Origin: Flavobacteriales bacterium
GTDB taxonomy: Bacteria; Bacteroidota; Bacteroidia; Flavobacteriales_F; PHOS-HE28
NCBI GenBank assembly: GCA_016717305.1
Contig: JADKFY010000013.1
Location: 79,651 to 143,650 of the forward strand
Direction: 5' to 3'
DNA: 64,000 bases
The notes beneath the pieces are model-generated. The model made no database searches and was not told the origin of the DNA. It was given only the letters and a program-made list of their open reading frames with translations. Numbering within the stretch: the first letter of the stretch is position 1; every line of letters begins with the position of its first letter. A program made the position numbers and the translations under genes. Shown here piece after piece: positions 1 to 8,791 of this stretch.

Positions 1-248
1 ATATGAACTTCGTGCTCTCGTTGGCCTGCATCCAGTTGCGCATGCTGCCCGAGGAGGCGATCAATGCCATGACATTGAACAGCGCTGCGGCCATGGGATT
101 GGCGGATGAGCTTGGAAGCATTACGGTCGGTAAACGAGCAAGTCTTATCATTACGCGGCCGATCCCTTCGCTCGCATATCTGCCCTATGCTTTTGGAACT
201 TCACACATTGGAACAGTGATCATCGATGGAAGAGCAGTCAAGGCCTGA
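1..248 (+). CDS. hutI: Imidazolonepropionase, C-terminal end (partial)
   Basis: This is the last ~82 residues of imidazolonepropionase, the amidohydrolase that opens the imidazolone ring in histidine degradation to give formiminoglutamate. The gene starts upstream of the window. The visible part has the amidohydrolase C-terminal pattern: the MTLNSAAAMGL helix, the GSITVGKRASLII strand that closes the composite beta-domain, and a final I.DGRAV. The assignment is supported by ftcD, which acts on the hut pathway product, 0.9 kb downstream on the same strand. The last 23 bases overlap the start of the next gene. The metal-binding residues lie outside the window, so activity cannot be judged. Confidence 0.88.
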   Translation, partial: MNFVLSLACIQLRMLPEEAINAMTLNSAAAMGLADELGSITVGKRASLIITRPIPSLAYLPYAFGTSHIGTVIIDGRAVKA

Positions 249-1017
249 CAAGGACCTATCCGAAGAGATCGCGCCCTCTTTCATTCGTCCTCCAGGTCTG
301 GAATTTGCGATGGGCGTTGCCTTGTTCGCTGTGGTGCTCATGGTCTTCTTCCTGGTGCAATCCGGCATTTTCATACATGGCGTGGTGCAACATTCACCCG
401 ACCTGGTGAAGGACGGTTTCTCGCTCAGTCTCTTGAGCGACCCACTAATGGAAGAGCGCATGAACGACTTGGTGTTCAACGGGGACCTGGTCGGGCAAGA
501 AGCCTTTTGGAGTGGTCTGGTTTGTACGCTCTTGATCCTGATCACCGTCCATTTTTGGAAACGGGAACAGATGTCCCTGTTCCTTGGTTTGCGCTTGCCT
601 TCCTTGAAGCAAATCGGGATCTGGCTTGGTGTTTTCCTACTTCTTGGCTTGGTGATCGAAGGCATTGCACGGTTCAACCCGGCCTTCCAAACGGATTTCA
701 TGAAGCAGGTGATCGGAAGCACCACGAACATGACGATGCTCTATCTGGGCGTTGGTGTACTAGCCCCGGTATTCGAGGAATTCCTGCTGCGCGGGTTATT
801 GTTCGGCTCCATTCGGCACCTGATGGATGAGCACGCCACTGTGGCCATCACTGCTGGGGTCTTCACCCTCATGCATATGCAGTATGATTGGACGGTGATG
901 CTGCTCGTGCTGCCGATGGGCGTGGTGCTCGGGTACAGCCGGTCCCGCAGTGGCTCCATTTGGGTGCCCATCATGCTGCACATGCTGAATAATGTGGTGA
1001 CGGTGGTGGCTCCGTAG
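226..1017 (+). CDS. CPBP family intramembrane metalloprotease
   Basis: A 263-residue multi-pass membrane protein of the CPBP (CAAX protease and bacteriocin-processing) family. The family motifs are visible in order: EEFLLR (Glu184-Glu185, Arg189), a histidine after a hydrophobic helix (His217, in TLMHMQ), and a final HMLNN (His252, Asn255/256). These are the predicted metal ligands and catalytic residues of the family. The N-terminal ~40 residues are charged and cytoplasmic. The start codon lies 23 bases inside hutI, which suggests translational coupling and co-transcription with the hut genes. Its substrate is unknown, and nothing in the sequence shows a role in histidine use. CPBP proteins in bacteria serve in prenyl-protein processing or self-immunity, but neither is shown here. 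Confidence 0.85.
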   Translation: MEEQSRPDKDLSEEIAPSFIRPPGLEFAMGVALFAVVLMVFFLVQSGIFIHGVVQHSPDLVKDGFSLSLLSDPLMEERMNDLVFNGDLVGQEAFWSGLVCTLLILITVHFWKREQMSLFLGLRLPSLKQIGIWLGVFLLLGLVIEGIARFNPAFQTDFMKQVIGSTTNMTMLYLGVGVLAPVFEEFLLRGLLFGSIRHLMDEHATVAITAGVFTLMHMQYDWTVMLLVLPMGVVLGYSRSRSGSIWVPIMLHMLNNVVTVVAP

Positions 1018-1026
1018 GTGGATAAA

Positions 1027-1112
1027 GTTGGAGAGGTTCAAGAGTTGAGAGGTTGAGGGGTTGGGGCAACATTCAACCTACCAACTTCCAACTAGCTCAA
1101 CCTCCAACCTCC
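1027..1112. repeat. Imperfect inverted low-complexity repeat
   Basis: The left arm is made of GAGGTT/GTTGAG/GGTTGG words and the right arm of their complements (CAACCT, CCAACT, CTCAACC). The two arms could fold into a long imperfect hairpin between the CPBP gene and ftcD. It may end transcription or separate the two genes, but there is no clear T-tract. Word-like intergenic repeats of this style recur elsewhere in the window with different words (38196-38321, 63810-63866). Confidence 0.6.
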
Positions 1113-1118
1113 TAGAAC

Positions 1119-1126
1119 TAGATTTG
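1119..1126 (+). promoter_or_regulatory. Bacteroidota -7 box upstream of ftcD
   Basis: TAGATTTG matches the TAnnTTTG consensus exactly and lies 19 bases before the ftcD start. No TTG is seen at the expected -33 distance because the right arm of the inverted repeat occupies that place. It suggests that ftcD can be transcribed separately from hutI. Confidence 0.45.
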
Positions 1127-1145
1127 CGGCCCAAACCGAAAGTCC

Positions 1146-2840
1146 ATGCAACGCCGTTTGATCGAATGTGTCCCCAATATCAGTGAAGGCCGCGACCAGG
1201 CCAAGATCGATGCCATCGTCGCCGTGGTGAATACAGTTGAAGGGGTGCGTCTGCTTGATGTGGATCCCGGAAAGGCCACGAACCGCACTGTGATCACCTT
1301 TGTCGGTGAACCCGAACCGGTCATCGAAGCTGCCTTCAAACTGATCCAAAAGGCACAAGAGCTTCTTGACATGCGGACCCACAAGGGGGAGCATCCGCGC
1401 TTTGGTGCAACGGATGTTTGTCCATTGGTACCGATCAGTGGTGTGAGCATGGAAGAAGCCGCCCAATTCGCCCGGAAATTGGCGGAACGTGTGGGCAACG
1501 AGCTACAGATACCTGTTTACTGTTACGAGGCCGCAGCGAGCGAGGAGAAACGCCGCAACTTGGCGAACAACCGCAGCGGTGAATACGAGGGGCTTCCGAA
1601 GAAACTAACGGATAGCGCTTGGAAACCGGATTTCGGACCTGCGGAATTCACGCAGAGCGTTGCGAAGAGCGGTGCCACTGCCGTCGGTGCACGGAACTTT
1701 CTTGTAGCATACAATGTGAACCTGAACACCACCAGCACACGCCGCGCGAACGCCATTGCCTTTGATCTCCGGGAGGCCGGCCGGGTGGAACGGATAGGTG
1801 ATCCGCTTACCGGAAAGGTGGTGAACGATGCCAATGGTGAACCGAAAAAGATCCCCGGCAAACTGAAGTCCGTGAAGGGCATCGGCTGGTACATTGAGGA
1901 ATATGGGATCGCGCAATTGTCCTTGAATTTGACGGACATTACGGTAACACCCGTTCACATCGCATTCGATGAAGCATGCAAGAGCGCGGCGGAACGAGGC
2001 ATCCGTGTCACCGGCAGTGAGCTCGTTGGCCTAATCCCAAAACAGTCGCTCTTGGATACTGCGGATTTCTTTTTGGCACGGCAGGAACGTAGCTTGGGGA
2101 TCAGTGAACGCGAAAAGATCAAGATCGCAGTGAAGTCGTTGGGACTTGATGACCTCGCTCCTTTCGACCCGGAGAAGAAGGTGATCGAATACATGCTGGA
2201 GGAACCCGGCAGCGAACGGCTTGTGCGCATGGACCTGAAACGTTTCAGCGAGGAAACGGCTTCGGAAAGTCCTGCCCCCGGCGGTGGATCCGTGGCGGCA
2301 TACGTAGGTGCGTTGGGCGTTGCACTCGGCACCATGGTGGCCAACCTGAGCGCGCACAAACGCGGTTGGGACGAGCGTTGGGAAGAGTTCAGCGTGTGGG
2401 CCGTTAAGGGCGAAGTGCTTCGGAAGGAACTGTTGTTCCTCGTGGATGAAGACACCCGATCCTTTGATCGGATCCTCGCGGCCATGGGGCTTCCGAAGGG
2501 TTCGGATGACGAGAAAGCTGCTCGCAAGTTCGCCATGGACGAAGCAACGAAGGGCGCGATCAACGCACCCTTGCGTACCATGGTGGTCTGCGTGGAAAGC
2601 ATGGGCTTGATGAAGGCCATGGCCGAGAACGGTCTAAAGGCGAGCGTGAGTGATGCAGGCGTGGGTGCTTTGTGTGCGCGGACCGGGGCGATCGGGGCCT
2701 ACTTGAATGTTCGGATCAATTGCGTGGGATTGGATGATGAGCAATTCAAGACCAAGGCGCTCAAGGAAGCGGAAGATCTGAAGGCAAAAGCGGAGACCCT
2801 CGAACGTGAAGTAATGGAACTGACGCTCCAAAAGATCTGA
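1146..2840 (+). CDS. ftcD: Bifunctional glutamate formimidoyltransferase / formimidoyl-THF cyclodeaminase
   Basis: A 564-residue fusion that carries out the last step of tetrahydrofolate-dependent histidine breakdown. The N-terminal half transfers the formimidoyl group from formiminoglutamate to tetrahydrofolate. The C-terminal domain then deaminates formimidoyl-THF to methenyl-THF. The transferase domain starts with CVPNISEGRD and has the HKGEHPRFGATDVCP block near residues 80-95. A linker of about 60 residues follows. The cyclodeaminase domain begins near residue 365 with SPAPGGGSVAA and ends in a coiled helix rich in Lys and Glu. The length and domain order equal the mammalian-type fused enzyme, which is common in Bacteroidota. 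With hutI upstream it completes the glutamate-forming branch of the hut pathway; hutH and hutU are not in the window. Confidence 0.95.
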   Translation: MQRRLIECVPNISEGRDQAKIDAIVAVVNTVEGVRLLDVDPGKATNRTVITFVGEPEPVIEAAFKLIQKAQELLDMRTHKGEHPRFGATDVCPLVPISGVSMEEAAQFARKLAERVGNELQIPVYCYEAAASEEKRRNLANNRSGEYEGLPKKLTDSAWKPDFGPAEFTQSVAKSGATAVGARNFLVAYNVNLNTTSTRRANAIAFDLREAGRVERIGDPLTGKVVNDANGEPKKIPGKLKSVKGIGWYIEEYGIAQLSLNLTDITVTPVHIAFDEACKSAAERGIRVTGSELVGLIPKQSLLDTADFFLARQERSLGISEREKIKIAVKSLGLDDLAPFDPEKKVIEYMLEEPGSERLVRMDLKRFSEETASESPAPGGGSVAAYVGALGVALGTMVANLSAHKRGWDERWEEFSVWAVKGEVLRKELLFLVDEDTRSFDRILAAMGLPKGSDDEKAARKFAMDEATKGAINAPLRTMVVCVESMGLMKAMAENGLKASVSDAGVGALCARTGAIGAYLNVRINCVGLDDEQFKTKALKEAEDLKAKAETLEREVMELTLQKI

Positions 2841-3012
2841 CCGTCCATTTACCTGTCGAACACGTTGCGCCTCTTTGTTGGGCCGTGTTCATTCTCTAAT
2901 GAAGCTCAGTCGACAGTGCCAGCACAACACAACGGGGCACTTCTGCGTATCATTGGGGAGAATGGCACGAAAATTCACCGCTTTGCGTCAATAGCCAGCT
3001 GAGCGAGGTTGA

Positions 3013-5397
3013 ATGGGAGCACGCAGCACATACCGCCAGTTGACCCGCCGGGTCATGTACTTCTTCCCGATCCAGCTCTTGTTGCTGCATTTGAAGAAGA
3101 ACCATTTGTTGCTCTTTACATGGCTCCTTCTCTTCGGCTACATCACGGAAAGTATGGGCGTGAAATACGGGATCCCCTACCTCTTCCTCTATCCCGAATA
3201 TTACGGCACCGTTGGTTTCGCATCTTACGCGATCACGGGTTTCGCCTTGGGTGGTTTCATCACCGCCTTCAACCTGTACAGCTATGCCATGCACGGCTAC
3301 CGGTTCCCGTTCATTGCCACCATTGCCCGGCCATTCCTGAAGTTCAATATCAATAATGCCGTGATCCCCGGGGCGTTCGTGTTGGCCTTTCTCATCTGCT
3401 CTGCACGCTTCCAGTATCTGAAAGAGCTTGTTCCCACAGGGACCATCATTCTCCACCTTCTCGGTTTTCTGTTCGGGATCTTGGTCTTCCTTTCGCTGGC
3501 CTTGTTGTACTTCACGCGCACCAACACCGACATTATCAAGATGCTCGGGCGGGAGCCGGACGAATACCGACCTGCCGAACCACTGGTGGATATCATCGGT
3601 CCGCAACATGATACTGCACCGCACCGACGTGTGGAGAAACGCAAAGCAAGTCGATGGCTTAGAAGGCAACAGAAGTCAGAGAAATGGCGGGTGGAGACCT
3701 ACCTGACGCCCCGTTTACGGATCAAGCTTGCACGAAGCAGCGCCCACTACGACATGGAGATGCTGCGCGATGTGCTCTGGCAGAACCACATCAATGGATC
3801 CATTTTCGAGGTCATACTCGTGATCAGCTTCATCGCGTTGGGCGCGTTCAGCGACTTCCGCTTCTTCGCCATTCCGGCCGGTGCCAGCGTGTTCCTTCTA
3901 TTCACCATGCTCTTGATGGTGATCAGTGCTTTGTTCAGTTGGATGCAGGGTTGGACCGGTACGGTGATCATCATGATCGTCGTGGTCTTGAACATACTGA
4001 GCCAACGGACGGACAGGTTCCTTTACGACAACCACGCTTTCGGCATGGACTATACGGTGGAACCCGCCACCTATGACCGGGAAACGATCAGTGCGCTTGC
4101 CAATGACACGCGAGCTACCGAACGCGATGCGCAAGCGATAACAGGCACTTTGGAGCTTTGGAAAAAGAAGAACGAAATACTGATGGACGGGCCGAAAAAG
4201 CCACCCTTGGTATTGGTGAACACGAGTGGTGGTGGATTGCGTTCGTTCCTCTGGACCATGCTGAGCTTGCAGTATGCGGACAGCCTGACGAACGGTGAAT
4301 TGATGGATCGGACCGCTTTGATCACTGGTTCTTCCGGGGGCCTGATCGGGGCCGCATATTACCGACAGTTATTCTTGGCCCAGCAAACCACCGACAGCGT
4401 AGACCGAAATGACAAGGCGCTGTTGGAAGAAGTCTCCAGCGATATGCTGAACGCGATCTCGTTCAGCTTGGTGACGAACGACATGTTCGTGCGCTACAGG
4501 AAGATCCACGATGGCGAACTGACGTACACCTTGGACCGTGGACAGGCGTTTGAAAGACGTTTGGACCAGAGCACACGCAATATGCTCGACGTTCGGATGG
4601 GTGAGCTGGCCGAACCCGAGATGGAAGCGCGGATCCCCCTTATGGTGATCTCGCCCGCCTCGATCAATGATGGGCGCAGACTTGTGATCGGTTCCCTTCC
4701 CATGGCCTTCTTGACCAATATTGCACCGGAGCCACAAATGCATAGTGATGGCCAGGCCGAGGCGGTGGAATTCCTGCGCTTCTTCAAGGAACAAGGTGCG
4801 GAGAACCTGAAACTCTCCACCGCGTTGCGCATGAACGCTACGTTCCCGTACATAACGCCCGTGGTCTCCCTACCCAGCGAACCTGCCATGCGGGTGATGG
4901 ATGCAGGACTTCGCGACAATTACGGATACCGGACCACGCTTGCCTACTTGGTCACCTTCCGGAAGTGGATCAAAGAGAATACCAGCGGGGTCGTGATCCT
5001 CCAACTGCGCGATACGCAGAAGGAGTTGGAGGTGAAACCGAGCAACGGCTCATTGCTTGGACGCATGTTCGACCCATTGGGCACGGTGTACAATAACGTG
5101 GTACGGGTACAGGACCAGGACTATGATCTCATGATGCAACAGGCCAGTGCTTGGGCCGATTTCCCGTTGGAAGTGGTCGATATCCAACTACGGCACGATG
5201 AGGAGGAACAGATCTCCTTGAGTTGGCATCTGACGGCCGTTGAGCGCACGCGTGTTCTTCGGAGCATCCGTTCGGCCGAGAACCAAAAAGCGTTCGCCCG
5301 TTTTCAAGAGGTGGTGATGGGCGATGGCCCGGTCATGACCCTGGCCGTTGGTGATGGACCACCAAGCCGTGTAGCGGGTCGGGCACCACTGAAGTGA
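3013..5397 (+). CDS. Membrane-anchored patatin-like phospholipase
   Basis: A 794-residue protein with about 390 N-terminal residues of membrane-spanning helices in two groups (roughly residues 15-170 and 260-335), followed by a patatin-like serine hydrolase domain. The catalytic features are visible: a glycine-rich oxyanion loop NTSGGGLRS near residues 403-411, the nucleophile elbow GSSGG with Ser441, and DAGLRD with Asp630 as the second member of the Ser-Asp dyad. The enzyme would hydrolyse membrane lipid acyl esters. The helices between residues 260 and 335 lead into the hydrolase part, so the active site probably sits at the inner membrane. Its 3' end overlaps the convergent kinase gene by 65 bases. 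Bacterial patatins are usually soluble or have a C-terminal barrel, so the long N-terminal membrane region is unusual. Confidence 0.82.
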   Translation: MGARSTYRQLTRRVMYFFPIQLLLLHLKKNHLLLFTWLLLFGYITESMGVKYGIPYLFLYPEYYGTVGFASYAITGFALGGFITAFNLYSYAMHGYRFPFIATIARPFLKFNINNAVIPGAFVLAFLICSARFQYLKELVPTGTIILHLLGFLFGILVFLSLALLYFTRTNTDIIKMLGREPDEYRPAEPLVDIIGPQHDTAPHRRVEKRKASRWLRRQQKSEKWRVETYLTPRLRIKLARSSAHYDMEMLRDVLWQNHINGSIFEVILVISFIALGAFSDFRFFAIPAGASVFLLFTMLLMVISALFSWMQGWTGTVIIMIVVVLNILSQRTDRFLYDNHAFGMDYTVEPATYDRETISALANDTRATERDAQAITGTLELWKKKNEILMDGPKKPPLVLVNTSGGGLRSFLWTMLSLQYADSLTNGELMDRTALITGSSGGLIGAAYYRQLFLAQQTTDSVDRNDKALLEEVSSDMLNAISFSLVTNDMFVRYRKIHDGELTYTLDRGQAFERRLDQSTRNMLDVRMGELAEPEMEARIPLMVISPASINDGRRLVIGSLPMAFLTNIAPEPQMHSDGQAEAVEFLRFFKEQGAENLKLSTALRMNATFPYITPVVSLPSEPAMRVMDAGLRDNYGYRTTLAYLVTFRKWIKENTSGVVILQLRDTQKELEVKPSNGSLLGRMFDPLGTVYNNVVRVQDQDYDLMMQQASAWADFPLEVVDIQLRHDEEEQISLSWHLTAVERTRVLRSIRSAENQKAFARFQEVVMGDGPVMTLAVGDGPPSRVAGRAPLK

Positions 5398-6199
5398 GGG
5401 CCATTCCCCGGTCCAACAAGCATTCTGCAAGTAGCTCCCGAAAGCCATAGGCCACCGAGCCGGTAGCAAAGACGCTGCCTCGCTGTTCGGCAGTGAAGAA
5501 CCGGGTGAGTAATTCTGCCATAGCACTGAAGCGACCGAGGATCAATTCACGTACATAGCCTTCTTCATGCCTGCCAGCCAACAAACCCGTGTATTTGGCT
5601 AATTCCCTTGCCGGATGTGTGGCTCCATAGACCTGTGGCAGTAAAGTTCCCAGATCTGGACCATTGCCAAAAAGTGATGCGTGCAGCTCCCGGGGAACAC
5701 GGCCGTAGAACGCATCCTGCACTAGATGGCGACCTATATCCGCACCACTTCCTTCATCACCGATCAAGTAGCCCAGAGAGGGCATGGGCGTGAACAGTTG
5801 TGTGCCATCAAAATACCCGGCGTTCATCCCTGTGCCAAGAATAAGGACAAGCCCTGGTCCGCCTTCGCATAAACCCAGCGCAGCCGCTGTAAGATCGGAT
5901 GCCACATTGATCTCAGCCCCTTCCCAGATCTGTCGGATCGCATGGTGCATGTTGGCCCGCCGCTCCAAGTTGCCGCACCCTGCACCATAGATATGCACCT
6001 CACCTGCAACCAAGGCCTCTGGAAAATGCTCTTTGAAGAATTCCCGGATCTCGTGTGAAAACGCTTCCCCGTTGCCGCTAATTGGATTGAATCCGGGGAG
6101 CCGTTCTCCTTTTGAAGGCCAAGTGGTGACCGTACCGTTCGCGGACAAGATCGCCCAGCGCGAAGAGGACCCTCCGATCTCGCCGATCACTTGTTCCAT
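5333..6199 (-). CDS. N-acetylglucosamine kinase-like BadF/BadG ATPase-fold protein
   Basis: A 288-residue sugar-kinase-fold (ASKHA) protein close to Bacteroidota homologues of N-acetylglucosamine kinase. Features are an N-terminal phosphate-1 loop IGEIGGSSSRWAI, a conserved GFNP at about residue 35, GAGCG near 70, a LILGTGMNAG phosphate-2 loop near 120, and GYLIGDEGSGADIG near 145. It probably phosphorylates an amino sugar such as GlcNAc from cell wall or chitin recycling; the exact substrate is inferred from family only. It is convergent with the patatin gene and shares 65 bases with it. The homologous C-terminal end appears complete within the overlap. Confidence 0.85.
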   Translation of the reverse strand: MEQVIGEIGGSSSRWAILSANGTVTTWPSKGERLPGFNPISGNGEAFSHEIREFFKEHFPEALVAGEVHIYGAGCGNLERRANMHHAIRQIWEGAEINVASDLTAAALGLCEGGPGLVLILGTGMNAGYFDGTQLFTPMPSLGYLIGDEGSGADIGRHLVQDAFYGRVPRELHASLFGNGPDLGTLLPQVYGATHPARELAKYTGLLAGRHEEGYVRELILGRFSAMAELLTRFFTAEQRGSVFATGSVAYGFRELLAECLLDRGMALTSVVPDPLHGLVVHHQRPGS

Positions 6200-6228
6200 T
6201 CGTTATGGTTTAGTGACCGGCCCTGCCT

Positions 6229-6909
6229 TTAAGAAGGTCGGTCGAATAGGAATTTGTTGGGACTGATGAAGCCGTTCTTCACTGCATAAAGCACTACGGA
6301 GGCCGTATTGTTCACACCGAGCTTCTGCATGATGTTGCGACGATGGGCAACAACGGTGTGGGAACTGAGCCCTAGCTCCTTGGCGATGCCCGTATAGGAC
6401 TTGCCTTCAGCGATCAATGTGATCACCTCGCATTCGCGATCACTCAACAACAAAGGCTCGCACGAGAGCGGTTCATTCATGAGCTTCTCCACATCGATCG
6501 ATGCGTTCTTCAGCACATCCAACACCTTGCCGCAGTAGAATTTGCTTCCATCAGCGGTTTCTGTAACGGCAGCGATGATCTCCTGCACATCACAATCCTT
6601 CCGGATGTAGCTCGTTACACCGGCTTTGACCGCTGCGAGCAGTACCGCCGTGGAAGGTTGTGGGGTAATTGCAATGAACCGGGTGTTCTTGGCCCGTTTG
6701 ATCCCGTCCCGGATATTCTGAGCGCTGAAGCCCTCAGCAGTGTGGTCCATCAGAACGACATGCGGCTTGTGCCTTACCAACATGGCCATCAAGGCGATGG
6801 GATCACGCGCCACACCGACCAGGTCCACACGGTCGGCTTCACCCAGCACGGTCCTAAGGCCGATAAGGGCCAGTTCACTGTGGTCGGCGATCAATGTCCG
6901 GACGATCAT
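6229..6909 (-). CDS. NarL/LuxR-type response regulator
   Basis: A 226-residue response regulator. The receiver domain (about 1-125) has the phospho-acceptor Asp55 in VVLMDHT and the conserved Lys in YIRKD near 104. The first acidic pocket is weak, with ADHSE where most regulators have DD or ED. A LuxR-type helix-turn-helix follows at about 153-212 (LSDRECEVITLIAEGKS then GLSSHTVVAHRRNIMQKL), which would bind DNA. No kinase gene is adjacent, so its partner is unknown. Its own promoter is one of the best in the window (6940-6972). Confidence 0.9.
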   Translation of the reverse strand: MIVRTLIADHSELALIGLRTVLGEADRVDLVGVARDPIALMAMLVRHKPHVVLMDHTAEGFSAQNIRDGIKRAKNTRFIAITPQPSTAVLLAAVKAGVTSYIRKDCDVQEIIAAVTETADGSKFYCGKVLDVLKNASIDVEKLMNEPLSCEPLLLSDRECEVITLIAEGKSYTGIAKELGLSSHTVVAHRRNIMQKLGVNNTASVVLYAVKNGFISPNKFLFDRPS

Positions 6910-6939
6910 AACTTATTTAGGATCATTCTTGATAAGGCG

Positions 6940-6972
6940 CAAATCTACTCCCAGAACACCCATGCGACAAAA
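6940..6972 (-). promoter_or_regulatory. Bacteroidota-type promoter of the response regulator gene
   Basis: Read on the minus strand, TTTTG (6972-6968), a 20-base spacer and TAGATTTG (6947-6940) match the TTTG-N19-TAnnTTTG pattern of the primary sigma factor in Bacteroidota. The predicted start of transcription is about 24 bases before the ATG at 6909. Confidence 0.75.
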
Positions 6973-7049
6973 GCGATTTTGAACACATCGCCGCTCAATT
7001 GTGTTGAAAATTGTTGCGAACGGCACCGTTCAGTGGGTGTTTCACACTG

Positions 7050-7976
7050 TCATCCTTCGCCCACTAGGAACCGCCCCCCTTCGTAGCTCAGGTCGGTGTT
7101 CGGGAAGATCGCTCTGGCCTCCTCCAAAAGGCCGTCCACGCTCTTGAAGCGCGAACTGAAATGTCCGATCAAGAGATGGGAAACCCTTGCCGACTTCGCG
7201 ATCTCCGCAGCTTGACCGGCGGTGCTGTGCATGGTCTCCTTCGCTTTGGCGACCATGGCATTCGTGAACGTTGCTTCATGGTAAAGCAGGTCCACGCCAA
7301 GCAAAAACGGGATCAAAGCCGGTTCATATGCCGTGTCTGAACAATAGGCATAACTGCGCACGGGATGGGGATCGAATGTGAGTTCCACATTGGGGATCTT
7401 CGTTCCATCGGATAAGGTCACATCCGCACCGTTCTTTACCGCAACCCGCTCACGTATTGGGATACTTTCTACCCGATCGGGTCTCAATCGCCTTGGACCA
7501 AGCACTTCCTTGAACAAGAACCCCGTACATGGAATGCGGTGTTTCAAGGCAAGGGAGGTTATTGTAACGCGCTTATCGGAGAACAGGACCACTCCGCTGT
7601 TGTGCAATACGGTATGCACGTGCAGAGGGAATCGCAAATAGGTCCCGGATGCCCGCAGTTGGACATCCAACACTTCCTTCAACTCCTTAGGACCATGGAC
7701 GTGAAGTTCTTTTTTACGTCCCAACAGGTGCATGGAACTGATCAAGCCCATTAGTCCCAAGTAGTGGTCACCATGCAGGTGACCAATGAAGATGCGATCG
7801 ATCCCCACGAAGTTGATGCCCTCACTCCGCAGTCGTTCTTGGGTCCCTTCACCACAATCCACTAGATAGCTTGCACCGCCGATCTGCACCAATTGTGCGG
7901 TGGGATAACGACCACGGGCGGGCAATGCTGCGCCGGTCCCCAAAGTAATTACGGTGAATGGCGTGCGCCGATACAT
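7050..7976 (-). CDS. rnz: Ribonuclease Z
   Basis: A 308-residue metallo-beta-lactamase-fold endonuclease that trims the 3' end of tRNA precursors. The family signature is clear: LGTGAALP near the N-terminus, LVDCGEGTQERL, the zinc motif HLHGDH (His66, His68, Asp70, His71), SDTAY with a metal Asp, LYHEATF, and IGHFSSR near the C-terminus. The start at 7976 is chosen because the longer reading (ATG at 8021) would run through the terminator of the upstream gene and adds 15 residues without family similarity. The leader before the chosen ATG is A-rich, as is usual in this phylum. Confidence 0.93.
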   Translation of the reverse strand: MYRRTPFTVITLGTGAALPARGRYPTAQLVQIGGASYLVDCGEGTQERLRSEGINFVGIDRIFIGHLHGDHYLGLMGLISSMHLLGRKKELHVHGPKELKEVLDVQLRASGTYLRFPLHVHTVLHNSGVVLFSDKRVTITSLALKHRIPCTGFLFKEVLGPRRLRPDRVESIPIRERVAVKNGADVTLSDGTKIPNVELTFDPHPVRSYAYCSDTAYEPALIPFLLGVDLLYHEATFTNAMVAKAKETMHSTAGQAAEIAKSARVSHLLIGHFSSRFKSVDGLLEEARAIFPNTDLSYEGGRFLVGEG

Positions 7977-7983
7977 CTTTTTA

Positions 7984-8007
7984 CAAGAAAGCCCCGTTAT
8001 CCGGGGC
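7984..8007 (-). terminator. Intrinsic terminator after the T9SS cargo gene
   Basis: A 6-bp G+C stem (7991-7996 pairing with 8002-8007) with a 5-base loop is followed on the minus strand by a T-rich stretch. It lies 30 bases after the stop of the secreted-protein gene and just before the rnz start. Confidence 0.7.
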
Positions 8008-8036
8008 CTTGCTTGGTTCAACTTTATTCAAAGGCC

Positions 8037-8789
8037 TCAACGTTGTAGGGCCATTCGGCCGGTATAGGTTTCGTTGCCGCAATCCACCTTGTACAGGTAT
8101 ACTCCAGCGGGTAGATCACTGCCTTCGAAGATCACTTTGTTCTGACCTGCCTTGGCAAGTACTTTTTGGTTCCAGATCTCCTCACCCACCATATTGTACA
8201 CACGCACTTTGGCATCGCCTGTGCGCGCCACAGCGAACTCGATCGTGGTTCGTGCATTGAAGGGATTGGGCACGTTACGAACATTGGCCAAGGCAATGGC
8301 ACTGTTCACTGGAACACCCACATTGTCTTCGTTGATCACGATCTGGTATCCGCTGAACTCATAGGGCAGTTGCTGGGGGAAGCCCAATAGGAACCAAACA
8401 TTGACATTGATGATGAGCGGGTATGTCCCAACCGCTGTCGGTATCCCCTCGATCAAACCACAGCCGAGTACTTGCGGCAAGTAGGTACATGACGCAGCCG
8501 TTTGAGAATTGCAGACCACTGAAAGGCCGGGCGGCAACCCGGAGATATTGACCAATTGAACACTATCAAGCGGCAAGTTGGTATCGGGGACGATCTCTCC
8601 TGAGTTGTTCGGGATCATCATGTTCAACGTATCGGAGTAGAACGTGTTCAATACCCCGGACCGAAAGTCGGTGGCGGTATCTGGCCATACCCCGAAGATG
8701 CTGTCAGCATAAAGCACATTTGGGATGCACTGAGCGAACACTGTTCCAGTGGACAACGCAACAGCGAGAATGAGCAAATATCTTTTCAT
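8037..8789 (-). CDS. Secreted protein with type IX secretion sorting domain
   Basis: A 250-residue exported protein. The signal peptide is evident (MKRYLLILAVALSTGTVFAQ). The central 130 residues are cysteine-containing and all-beta in character, with no recognised family. The last ~80 residues are a type A T9SS sorting domain: NVPNPFNARTTIEF, then VRVYNMVGEEIWNQ, then DLPAGVYLYKV, ending in RMALQR. Such domains direct passage through the outer membrane and usually surface attachment. It starts 2 bases after the STAS gene and is followed by a terminator, so the two form an operon. Its function is unknown. Confidence 0.88.
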   Translation of the reverse strand: MKRYLLILAVALSTGTVFAQCIPNVLYADSIFGVWPDTATDFRSGVLNTFYSDTLNMMIPNNSGEIVPDTNLPLDSVQLVNISGLPPGLSVVCNSQTAASCTYLPQVLGCGLIEGIPTAVGTYPLIINVNVWFLLGFPQQLPYEFSGYQIVINEDNVGVPVNSAIALANVRNVPNPFNARTTIEFAVARTGDAKVRVYNMVGEEIWNQKVLAKAGQNKVIFEGSDLPAGVYLYKVDCGNETYTGRMALQR

Positions 8790-8791
8790 GG

